Source: Petrosia ficiformis
Taxonomy: Eukaryota > Porifera > Demospongiae > Haplosclerida > Petrosiidae
Direction of reading: 5' to 3'
Assembly (NCBI GenBank): GCA_947044365.1
Contig: OX345640.1
Coordinates: forward strand, 7,984,410 to 8,048,409
DNA length: 64,000 nucleotides
The number at the start of each line of letters is the position of its first letter. Position 1 is the first letter of the stretch. Below, one piece after another: positions 12,582 to 23,643 of the stretch. Below the pieces are notes generated by a model. It saw nothing but the letters and a program-made list of their open reading frames with translations, made no database searches and was not told the origin of the DNA. The position numbers and the translations under genes are program-made.

Positions 12582-12647
12582 CAAATATTAATTCTTTATA
12601 GTGATATTCTAATACAACAAGTGACATGATCAAAATCAATATTATAA
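12582..12647 (-). pseudogene. Pseudo-exon copied from INPP5F (unit 1)
   Basis: Translated in the frame of the INPP5F exon at 51600-51673 it gives 'YNIDFDHVTCCIRISL' then a stop, against '[20 protein letters not shown]' in the real gene. Acceptor-like and donor-like sequences are still present. Further copies: 25822-25887 (unit 2) and 39070-39142 ('DFDHVAYCIRIPL' then a stop). No other INPP5F exon was found nearby. Confidence 0.75.
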
Positions 12648-13186
12648 CTATAGATAAAGTATACAAGGAAATTATTAACTGATAAAGGGAATAAATGATA
12701 TATGTATAGGATATAGCCCTGTTTGGAGGCAGTTATGGGCATATAACACCCGCAAGATAATTGGTTGAGGTCGACACTAAGTACATAATTACTTTAGTAT
12801 GAATTAAACTGTAAATGTCTCTAGTCTATAGTACTAGTGTTTGCTTAAAATCTTCACATGAATGCACTCCTGACTACTGATAAACTAATAGCACATGATT
12901 GTATGTATAATTATGTAGCATGAAGTTCTACTTCTATCTATTACAATCTTCAATTGCTGTTTTGTTTACACTTAGAGGAGGTATTCTTAATATTACATGT
13001 GGAAGACTAAATGCTTGGACAATTCTGCATTCTCATTAATATTGTGGTTTTACTATAATTATCAAATATGTTCATGATCTCACAGACTGAAATCCTAACA
13101 TTTAGTTTTAAATATTCATGAAGTTTTACATAATTATGTTATATATAAATATATATTAATTTTCTTGGCTAATAATAACCACTTAA

Positions 13187-13412
13187 TTAATGAAAGCACA
13201 AAAGTGCTGAATCCTCGGTGGTGTTACGTAACTCTGACACAACTTCTCTATCATTTTTTCTAATAAACCTTATCTCTGTTTTGTTAGTTAATTTTTGCGG
13301 TGAAACAGGCTTACTACATTTTATTGCAAAAGTAGTTATATCTACAACCACAGGCCCATAATCTAATGTGCAACTTAGTATGACACTGTGGACACTTTTT
13401 ATATGGAGCCAT
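13187..13412 (-). pseudogene. Broken zinc-ribbon-like ORF (copy at 26735-26960)
   Basis: From an ATG at 13412 the frame reads 'MAPYKKCPQCHTKLHIRLWA' followed by 'CGCRYNYFC', a CxxC...CxC pattern like small zinc ribbons. A stop follows. A different frame then continues with 'NKTEIRFIRKNDREVVSELR'. This looks like a frameshifted remnant, possibly transposon-derived. I cannot name the family. Confidence 0.4.
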
Positions 13413-13797
13413 GATTTAAAAAAGAGGTACAACTATTAAAAACTCACTGTTAATTAAACCGTCAAGACTCCACCTACCAAAGGCAGGAACCTACGCCCAC
13501 CACATATAATTATTATTGATTATTTTGGCTGACTCTGCAATTTTATATGTCCAGAATTCTTGTTATACAGCTCGTGCAAAAGTAGTACACCTACCAGTAA
13601 CTTTCTGTATGTGTACTCCTGTATAACAACACCTTTTTGAACTGAAAAAGACCCTCCAGGTTAGCCTAAGTATAAATAACGCCATATCTTTTGAATCAAG
13701 AATTTTCATAAAATTTCACACATCAGTTAGAAAGAGTGTGAAATTTACGTCATGTTGATACTCTAATTTCGATCTCTAGACGAACGACTTTGCTTAT

Positions 13798-14390
13798 TAG
13801 TCTGGCGTAGCTAGCCCCACCGCTGAAGGGAGGGGGGTCTGGTGAAACGCGTATACTAAAGTTGTTCTAGTGGAATGCAATTAAGCTGCAGCAATTACGT
13901 AATCTCAGTAGGTGTTGTATAAATATATACACTGCAGATGAAATAATTTCTGATCTATCATGATAGCTGTCAGTGAACTTACAACAATTACTATTGATGG
14001 CTTTTCAATGGGTAGAGATTATCAAACACCCAAGGAAGGCAAGCATAGCAAAGACTCTTTCCATACTCTGTTGGAAGCACACCAAATACATCTTCTCCTT
14101 TCACAACGCTGATTATCACATCCATCTGCTTATCCTTTAATGAATCATACCCTCATCTCTTTGCAGCAGTCGTTGAAGCCATTACTACATCTCATTCTGT
14201 TACTGCAGATCTCTTCTAATTTTCGCAGGTGATAATAATATTCATAACAGTGATAATCATATTCATAAACAAATAATAATATTCATTGTGACCACAATCG
14301 CTGCACTGTAGGCTGCAGTAAAACAACTTTGGTATACGCGTTTCACCAGACCCCCCTCCCTTCAGCGGTGGGTCTGGCTACGCCAGACTA
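13798..14390 (-). mobile_element. 593-bp TIR element with RecQ-like helicase fragment (unit 1)
   Basis: Ends 'tagtctggcgtag' / 'ctacgccagacta', with extended TIRs of over 50 bases including 'cccctcccttcagcggtg'. Flanked by a perfect 9-base duplication 'tttgcttat' (13789-13797, 14391-14399). The interior on the minus strand encodes the start of a RecQ/DEAD-type helicase ('GYDSLKDKQMDVIISVVKGE' then 'VLPTEYGKSLCYACLP'), interrupted by a TGA in unit 1 but open in unit 2. It is inserted into another repeat that resumes with a GACA tract at 14405. Confidence 0.88.
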
Positions 14391-14602
14391 TTTGCTTATT
14401 TCGTAGTAACAGACAGACGGACAGACACAACTAACTACCGTAATCCTTCGCTGCGCATGCGCACCGAGGATTAACTACTGACTATACTATGATGCTCCCA
14501 CCATGTAAACAGTCATCTTGTATGTTAGTATAAATAGTGCATGGATTGCACTATTTATAGTAGTGAAATATACATGGAGAAAATGCCATAGCGCAAACTG
14601 AT

Positions 14603-14628
14603 TAGTCAGACGTGGCCACGCCTGACTA
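14603..14628. repeat. 26-bp near-perfect palindrome resembling back-to-back TIR tips
   Basis: Reads 'tagtcagacgtggccacg' then 'cctgacta', self-complementary except for one pair. It resembles the 'TAGTCTGGCGTGGCCAC' ends of the RecQ-bearing elements, so it may be a relict of two joined ends. Also present in unit 2 at about 28163. Confidence 0.5.
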
Positions 14629-15081
14629 CAAACTGATGTTGTACATTTAGTCAGTCAAGACTCTTCTCTACATCAAATGAAACTCAGTACAAGATAAAGT
14701 TTATAGTATGCAATTCCATCTGGTTCTGCCTTACATTTATAAAAGACTTCTCATCTTTATTGTTTCAGAGCCTGATTCATTCTAAACAAATTAATTCTTG
14801 TATAATATCATATCTAAATTATGCATGCTGATCAAAACTATTCAACGTCCACATTCGGCAAAGAACTGAGAGGTGTAAAGTGTTTCATTCCAGGACCATT
14901 GACTTTTCAGTCTTAAGAGAAGTACACATACATATCTATGTAATAATTAAATTAGTAAATAAAGTTATTATTCACCTTTGCCTTGTTTAATAATCTCATG
15001 TTAATAGGGGAGAGTTTACCACACCTACTTTTATTGAAAAATAATTAAAGTGATAAGAAGATAAATAAAGATAAATAGCAA

Positions 15082-18000
15082 TTATTTAGTCAAAGGAATA
15101 AAATCCTCTTTTTTAATATATTTATTGTAGACTTCTGGTTTCTCTAAGAATTCTTGAACTTCTTTAGCAATGTTACGTTTTCCACATTCAACTAGTACTT
15201 TTAGAATTGTCTCCCATGTTACCTCTGGTATCTGTTTACCAATCCATTTTTGAAGTACTGTTTCCAGCTTCCAATCATTATCCAGGTTGGAAGTTTGTAA
15301 ACCTTCACGGACATTAAACGAAACATCTAAAGCAATACCAAGCTCATTCCATGATGCTGATATACATTTTGTCAAACGAAGAACATCTTTCATCTCTGGT
15401 GATTTCTTTAGTAAATTACGATAATTTCTAATTCCAGAACCTATACAAATATATGTAATTAGTGATCATGATTATAAGTTCATTACTATAATTACATAGT
15501 TTACTCTCTTCAACATTTACAAATACTCAATTTAGTCTCATCAATTGTGCTACTGATATCAAATGTAGTTATACAACTAACTACGGGTGTAATAATAAAT
15601 CTTTTGATATTTATGGTTAACAATTATAAATTTTTAAACAAGAAAAGTTTAAAAATGCATTTTAGGTATGGAAAAAAATTGCGTCATATACATGAACAAT
15701 AAACTCACTATCTGGTTCTTCATTCCCACCAGTATGAGACGTGGACTGCTGTACAGATATATCTATGATTATAACAAATATAAATGTATAATTCAACTAT
15801 ATGAAGAAGATTATAATAATGAATTGTACCTGGTTGCTGTGCAGTATTCTCTTGTCTTCTTTCTGTCTTTACGATGCCACTTTCGCTTGGTGGTCTGGAT
15901 TTATCATCTATTGAGAAATACATAAGTGAGTTAAGAACAAGAACAATGATATTATAATCACTACAAAAATTATGTACAAGTACAATAAATGAACTAGTCA
16001 TCACATCACATACATACATGTACAAAAAAGTGTACTTCAGAAAAGAGTTACACATGCTACAAGAGTTCTTTTTGATAATTATAATAGTAATTTTAAAATG
16101 CATGAAACTACACATAAATGTATCCGATGTACATAATTTTAGTAGGTAGGTGCATGCAATATTCAATTCATGTTTATATGTCCATGTGGTACGCAACAAA
16201 CTTTGATAAAAATAGATACTGTCGCTTTCACATATTTGCTGACTCTAGGCAATCTCTGGTAGATATACACATACTTTTGCTGTGTAAAGCGTTTTATACA
16301 AATCAAGTCATGACTATGATTCTTTCAATAGTCCTAATACAAACTGTGTTGAGTATTTGCTTGAAACGTATATTAATTTAGCTGATACAGTATCTGCCAA
16401 GTCAAGAACTAACAACAAAATACTACATACACAAAAAGGCATTGATTTATACAATATCATGAAAATAATCGTACATGCATGATTAAATTTAAATTCAAAT
16501 ATATTCATTGCACCTGGTTCTACTTTCTTTCTGATAGATTTTTCTGTTTGCTGTTAAAATGAATTTATCCTTATTAAATCAGTACACAAATACATGTAGA
16601 CAAATATAATTACCTCAAACCATGATGTATGATCTGGAAGATTTTTGAGGGAGATGGGATCTTTATATTGTGGACATTTCTTTTTTGCACTGCACGAAAG
16701 AAATCCATTGTTATATATCAAGTCGTGAAGGGATGGACCACTAAAGCTTCCTGGACAATAGAAACCTTCCATAACTGTATGAGTCGTACGTTGATGAGCT
16801 TCTAGCACTTTAGTTAGACATTTGTTTATAAAAGTGCGCATTTCGAAGCAGTAGGATGATGCTTCTTCATCTGCAGTGATACGAATTTCCAAATAAGTTA
16901 AACACGAGCGTAACTCAACTCTATGCGATGTTACAACAAAGTCAACATGATTACAGTACAGAGTATCACAATCAAATTCCCATTCTGGTGTAGAAGATAG
17001 TTCAATTACTAGAGCTGCGAAAATACCTACTGGAACAAATCTGCTCTCAAATGTTATCAAGAGTGGAGGAGGATCAAGCTTTAAAATTTCGTCAGTAGAT
17101 ATCGAGGACATCAGATTTTCATCAGACTGTAGAAGGCAGGGCATGAAGTAATCTGGTTCAATCTTTTTCATCAACTTATAATGTGTGAGGAGGTTTATTA
17201 GGTGACTGACTCGAAATGGACTATTAGGATCATCTCTGAGTGAATGTTGTGGTATCTTCCCTGTTTTTCTGATTGTGTTTGCTTCGGTATGAAGGAAGCC
17301 AGAGCCGAATGAGGCTGCCACAAGGTGAGATATTCCACGAAATAACACGTTAGGATCACATATAACATATTCCCGAAGGCTGTCAACGTTTTCATAATAT
17401 AGGACAGTTCCAAGATTATTATGTAGGTGTCGTAGAACTGAAAGCACATTTTCCTCTTCAATGCCACATTCCATAGCAAGATCGGTACATTCCTTGATGG
17501 TACACACACCTGCCTCCCTATACTTGTAACGTAAAATTAGGTGAAAGGCTGCCCAAGTCAGTGGAAGACGAATTTGCTCAAATGTTTGAAAAACTATTTC
17601 CAGACATTTCTCAATGCGTTCTATATCCTCCTTAGATTGATTTGTATTGTTGACTGGTAGAAAAATGAGATTATCATTGTTCTCATTAGGATAAGTTAAA
17701 AATCCCTTTTCACACAAGGGTGAGGCCTCCACCTTTTCTTTGATCTGTTTGTTGATCTTCTTCAAATGCTCTAATTTACATAAATCAATATGAGAACCCA
17801 AAAGGAATGATTTTGCTCGCATTGGTTGCTCCTCTGAATGAAGAGAATAGATAGTGGAGAGAAGTTGATGAAGAATTTGAATCGAGGAATGGTTAGTGGT
17901 ATAAGTAACTGACTCTTTCTCTGTCTTGTGACTATACCGTACCTCAACTGGCTTTGTAAGATCAAGATAGGCATTGAAGAATATAAGGTGAAGTGCAGGG

Positions 18001-21000
18001 CCATGTAAAATTGGAGGAAGTAGCTCATGGAATTCAGGCTGTCCACCAGTATCCATGAAATATACTGTGGTGGATTCTTCCAAATCCTCCAAATTTTGTA
18101 GACCTGAGCTCTTTAAAACTTCAGACATAAATTCACGAGTCGGGGCAAACTGCTCACTTCCTTCTGATTTATTAGTCGCGATCGCTTCCGAAAGCTTATC
18201 CATTAAATCTCCTGCAGGTCGAACATTATCATCATTCAGAGATGCTCCTGATGTTATGGTTTCACCAGATGATGGAGGAATTGAGTACTTTGCATGTTGT
18301 AATAAATGATGCCCTTGGTCTATAATAGTATCACAATGTACCCACTTTCCTTTGCAGATTTCTGCAGTAGGAAACTTAGTTCGTTCTAAAATACTAATTG
18401 TCACAGGTACTTCGATGCCTGTACTTGGAATATAGTCGGGTGGTTCCTTTCCCTGCAAACGAAACAAAAAGGATGTTTTTCCAACACGAGGAAAACCAGT
18501 CAAAATAGTTTTGACTGGGCGAACTTTGATTTCTCCTCTCCTTCTGCATTCATCTAGAAATAGCTGCATATCTGAAAAGAAATATGGAAAACTGAAAAAC
18601 AACAAACAGCAATGCATTCATATAATAATGATAAGAGTGAAACCTAAGTTTGATTTACATTCTGGATAGTACACAAACAAAATATGCTTCAGTTATTAAT
18701 AGGCTCTTTAGCTAACACAGCTCCAGGATGTATGTCTTCGTCCTTCTTCCAAAATTTCAACATTTTGTTCTTTTAGTTGATCAAACCAAACTCATGCAAA
18801 CCTAAAGACTTTAATGTGGTGGTGATACCACTATTTATATACTCTATAATTTTGAATATGAAATAATTATACAATTAAAACTATAAAAGTTACATGAAGA
18901 AAGAGACCGCTGAGCGAGGTGTTTATTTTTATATCATTAAACTGTAATTTGTACTAGTTGTGCTATGCCAAATTTGAGTTAGGCGTGAGTGATACAGCAA
19001 ATACTTAAGTAATTATAATCACTGATTACAATGTTAACTTAGGTACTGCATGAAGTTTCCTGGTACATACTAGAGGCAATACACAGTATTATCAATACAC
19101 AGTATTATCAATACACAAGTACACAAGTAACAGTTTATATACACAATGTGGTTATGGCTATGTCAGGTATTGTGCATGTGCTATGCATGTGCAAAGTAAT
19201 TACTTTAGTTATATTTCTATATATATAGTAGATCTAGAGTTTATATTAACAACTAAGTTTGAACATATACTCCTTGTACAGTGTACAATTAAATTAATAT
19301 TTAAGACCTTACCATTATCACCACGAACTACATCTTGAATTGGAGGTCGATCTTCAGGTACATCAATGCCTATAAATATTGAGAACACATTGACATTGTA
19401 CTACAAATTAAACATAATATTATTACATTACGTACCTAATTCTCTTAATATAGAATTAGCTATTCCGACAAGATTTGCGTTATCTTGTCTCTTCAATATA
19501 TCACAGAATTTAACGAGTGTTTCTGATTCTTTAAACACTTTGAGAGATTTGAGAACTTCATTCACTAATAAACTGGCTTTATTATAATTAGTATTCGATA
19601 GTTCCAATACTTTATTTCTAACAGGACCAGCTATTAAATCAGCTGCTGAGAGATCATTTGCCAGTTTCTCAGGTTCAGTTATAACATCAAGTAATTGTGT
19701 TAAGTGTGACTTGAGAATATCGTGTGGTGAGACTACATTTGAGATAATAATCACAAGAGTAATATTATGAACCGTATAATAATAATTTATTCATTTATGG
19801 TCATTCCATGTGAAAAGAAAGGTATATATGCTCTTGTGTATATGGTTATAATAATAATGTACCAATTTGTTCACTATTGCTGTAGAAAATGTAGTTGGTT
19901 CTAATATGCTTATTGAGACAGGAGGTTCAATTCCTGTACTTGGACTATATTCGAGTAGCTTTTTCCCAGCAATCGTGACAAAAAATACGTCTTTCCAACA
20001 CAATGCAATCCACTTAAAATACATTTCAGTGGACGAATCTTGATTACACCTTTTTTACATCAGTATTGTATTGGAGTATTCTCTAGCCAATTTTGAAATA
20101 TTTCTTTTAATGAAAAAAAAAAAAAAAAAAAAAAAAAAAGAATAAATATAGCCAACATTTCAACACCTATCCAGCCCTGATGAAGACACCTAGCATTTTT
20201 TTTTTTTCATTAAAAGAAACATTTCAAAATTGGCTAGAGAATACTCCAATACAATACTGATGTCTCTACCTAGCCACAAAGGCCTCTTTAAAATAATACC
20301 TTTTTTACACTCTCCTACAAAAAGCTGTTCATCGGTTTCATATGAATAAAAATAATGTTAACATTAATTAATAATATCTCTCTAAATGCTGTGCTCAATC
20401 TAATTAGTAAGTCACATGTAGGTATTCCTATTAGGATACTGTTATACTGCAAAACTTCAAAGGTGTTTTAATTACTCTTGTGTAAACACAGGTATGTAAT
20501 TGCAGAGCTTCAGTTTATATACACATATGCGGCTGTGCCTATGGCTATTGTACATGTGATGTGAATGTGCAAACTCAGTTGATAATACTTGTACTTCTTA
20601 TATCAATAATGCTTAATTCATCAACATTCTCACCTTCACCTAGACCTTTACTTATCACTGGTTTTACACTCTGTCTTTTCTGAATAGGAGTAGCCTGTGG
20701 TTCTGAGTATTGAAAATGTAAATTAATCTTTGAAATAGTCTTTCAGATCTTTTCACAATTCTACTTGAAATATTTTGCCCTGTCAAATTCAGGTACTAAC
20801 TGTTTAAAATTCAAAGTTGGACCATTTATGTCTACATATAATAACATTATTTACATATGTTTATTATAACTATTATTAACTATTAATATAATTATTAAAG
20901 AAATGTATACTCAGTACTAAATCAATTTTGGAAGCTTTGCAGTGGTCAAACTGAATAATGATTAGAATTCTATTTTTTCCATATTTACCAATATAATGTA

Positions 21001-23643
21001 TATATGTGTGTCTGTGTGTATGTATGTATGCACTTGGACTGGGACAAAGGTTAGATAACAACATTCAAAGCTTTGTCAGCAAAAAGAATGAATGTTTGAA
21101 GGTTTGTACGTTATTTTTATCAATGTTGCTGTTAGGTTGATTCTATAGAAAGCATCCAAACCTGGATTATTACTTTATAACAAGTACTAGCCTTGTTGCT
21201 GTCTTGTTTTCTACTTGGATTTAGCATTGATGGACTAAGATATGAGACAGAAGCAGCCAGCAACACAGCTTCAACATTTCTGGAACATGTCCACATTATT
21301 AACTACATTTTTCGATTGTACAAGTTGCGAACTTTAAAGTCCGTGTGGCAGTGAATCTTCAATGGAATAAATTTAACTTTGCAAACAAATCAAGGCTCAA
21401 ATTTTCAAACCTTTTTCACAGCTGTAGTAGATACATGTGAATATGTGAGTGTATACTAAAAATTATATGTACACATGTGTGTTGTTTATGAATTATGATC
21501 AAAACAGTAATACATGTAATGAGATCTACATACACACAATACTTACCTAATTCATCTAACATAATGTCAGCTATCTTTTTAAGATCAGGATCCTCTTGCT
21601 TTTTTAAAACATCACAAAATTGGGAAAGCGTTTCAGGATCATTAAACACTTTCAGAGATTTTAATACTTCATTCACTAATAAACTAGCTTTATCATAATC
21701 ATCAAGATTTGGTGTAGTCTTTACTTTCCTTTCAACTGCACCAGCTATTAGATTAGCTTTGGAGAGATGAGTTGCCAGTTTATTAGGGACAGTTATAGCA
21801 TCAACTAATTGTATGAAACGTGACTTGAGAATTATGTGTGGTGAGACTGTATTTGAAAGACAATCAAAAGATCAATTTGTGAAATTGTGCTTTGATAAGT
21901 CAAATATAATACAACTTTGATAATGAAGTCATATATACACAGATGAACAATATACTGTATATTTACGTAATTTGATATTCAATTAGTTATACTGATTACG
22001 AGGTCCATAGTATATATATATATATATATATTAAATCGTTAAAGTTTATTACATATTCATTTTATTACAGTTGCATGGAATACCATGAATTTCAATTTAG
22101 TTTGTTAGCCGATGAAGACTTCTATATGAATATGTAATATACTTAAAATACAAATTAGTTTCATAACAATATATCTACTACAACATGTACATGGAGATAA
22201 GCAGGTTTATAGTTGAAAACCCCTCTGCTTTGTAATTTTATAATAATTTTTGCCAATCAACTTCAAACATTTGAGTGGGCAACATTAAAACAACATGCAC
22301 ATTGTTAACACCTTCTCCAATATCAAACAAAATTTCATTATATATATGACAGTTATAGCAAACCAAGTTTAATTCATCAACTTTCTCTTTACCTTTATTT
22401 CTCACTGTTTCTGGAACATGGTCCTCAGGCTCTGAAAGTTGAAAATACAAATTAAGAACACCTTAATTGTTAGAATAACAATTCCACTTGAAATACTTTG
22501 CCATGCATATGAAATTCAAATTCCAAGTTGGACCATTGTATCTAATAACAAAAATTATAATCATAAACAGAAACAAGGAAAGTATACTCAGTATAAGCAC
22601 ACTAAGTCAATTTTATTCTATCAGTCAAGCCTTGCAACACTGAATAATGATCAAATTATTAACTTGGTAGAATTTTTATTTTTATTAATAATAAAAATAA
22701 GGCTCAATAATCAACTCCACTGAATTACAACAACATGATAGTAAGTATCTACAATATTATTTGAAATCTGTTTGTTTTCAGGACAGAATTCCATATTTAT
22801 CCCATTAACAGCATGTATATATGTATGTAGCTACATGTGAATACATGTGTGTATGTATATATGTACTATAATTATACTTATGCACATCAGTATGAGTTTA
22901 TGATTAAGCTGCATACACGCACACTGTACATGGAGTCTAAGATTGTTTGATACACACAACACTTATATACGTAACTCATCCAAAATAAACCCAACTATCT
23001 TTTCAAGATATTAATCACCTTGATCGCTTAAGTCTTCACAAGTGTTTTGTGATCATTGAACACCTTCAGAGATTTTAAGACTTTATTCACTAATAATTAG
23101 CTTTATCATAAGATTTAGTTTAGTCAATACTCAACTGGATTTGCTATTAGATTAGCTTTGGAGAGGTGAGTTGCCAGTTTATTAGGTATATTTAAAGCTT
23201 TAAGTAGTTGTATGAAATGTGACTTGAGAATGACCAAGGCAATAATGAAATCTTGCCAGCAAGTTTACATGTTAAACAATATTTATAATTGTACTTTGAT
23301 AGTTACCTCAAACACTAACCAGCTTGAATTACTTCACAAATAAGTATATTATCGTACCTCTAGCCTCAAGCTTTTCAATGTATTTCTCATATTGTTGTGC
23401 AAGAAACATCTCAGAAACAGCTTTGCACCTTAGGGCATTTAGGAGTTGTCTTCTGCTTGCATCAGGAAAGGTGTCTAGCCACAGTAAAAACATATGTTTT
23501 CTGCAAGCAGCTACATTCTGGTGATTCTGTGTTTTTATATCCTCCAACTTTTTATGGTTGAGATCAAGCTGTAAACCAAGAGCCTCCCACTTTCCAGTCT
23601 GAACTTCATTCTGAAGCTCTCTAATCCCTGGCCTTTTATCCAT
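15082..23643 (-). CDS. Gene B: DEATH / CARD-like x2 / Roc-COR GTPase / DEATH protein
   Basis: Exons: 23358-23643 (DEATH, ATG), 22393-22431, 21547-21846 (CARD-like), 20646-20702, 19436-19732 (CARD-like), 19313-19369, 16614-18571 (GTPase), 16514-16550, 15830-15907, 15709-15762, 15082-15440 (DEATH, stop). Total 3522 bases, 1173 codons plus stop, frame unbroken. The GTPase exon shows a P-loop 'GFPRVGKTS' (about residue 371), G3 'DTGGQPEF', G4-like 'GSHID', then a COR region ('LPLTWAAFHLI', 'LGTVLYYENVDSLREYVI') and a Cys-rich tail ending 'HTSWFE'. Roc-COR followed by DEATH is the arrangement of the DAPK1 C-terminus, but there is no kinase, ankyrin or LRR part here. Such proteins are expected to be cytosolic switch-scaffolds. 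Upstream joining is supported only by phase; the GTPase-to-DEATH part is firmer. The donor at 20646 ('gtctag') is weak. Confidence 0.68.
19861..20341 (-). pseudogene. Roc GTPase pseudo-exon (N-terminal fragment)
   Basis: Minus-strand reading from 20341 gives 'DEQLFVGECKKG', then (after a 250-base insertion) 'VIKIRPLKCILSGLHCVGKT', with an intact P-loop, then 'SPSTGIEPPVSISILEPTTF' after a one-base frameshift. It matches the first 70 residues of the gene B GTPase exon and then ends. It lies in a gene B intron between two CARD-like exons. A decayed third copy of the GTPase module. Confidence 0.75.
20048..20309. mobile_element. Fold-back insertion with A-tract and 12-bp target duplication
   Basis: The 12-mer 'accttttttaca' occurs at 20048-20059 and 20298-20309; removing one copy plus the insert restores the GTPase reading frame. 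The insert is a hairpin, arms 20057-20124 and 20196-20263, with about 27 A's at the inner edge of the left arm and T's at the right. It resembles an inverted pair of a short poly(A)-bearing element. Confidence 0.7.

Larger units (their letters stand above)
9379..19415. repeat. Segmental duplication, unit 1 (about 10.0 kb)
   Basis: Aligns base for base with 22967-33006 at roughly 98-99% by eye, offset 13.55-13.59 kb. Left junction is at 'tacgtaactcatccaaaata'; right junction is at 'aaacat' shared by both copies. The unit holds a DEATH exon, a decayed CARD exon, an INPP5F pseudo-exon, a zinc-ribbon remnant, a RecQ-bearing TIR element and a Roc-COR-DEATH gene end. Unit 1 has a private 340-base MITE. 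Unit 2 has a private 312-base segment. Confidence 0.93.

Noticed and set aside
12582..12647. Short ORF 'MSLVVLEYHYKELIF' as a membrane-anchored first exon
   Set aside because: In another frame it matches the INPP5F exon with stops, and three such copies exist; a pseudo-exon explains it better.
15668..16381. Plus-strand ORFs around the gene B linker exons (also 29224-29932)
   Set aside because: Opposite-strand readings of intron and short exons; conserved between units only because the units are recent duplicates.
17198..17509. Minus-strand ORF in an alternative frame of the GTPase exon
   Set aside because: Overlaps the conserved COR coding frame and has no recognisable domain.
18055..18309. 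Plus-strand ORF inside the gene B GTPase exon (and its twin at 31616-31870)
   Set aside because: Shadow of the strongly supported minus-strand Roc-COR frame.
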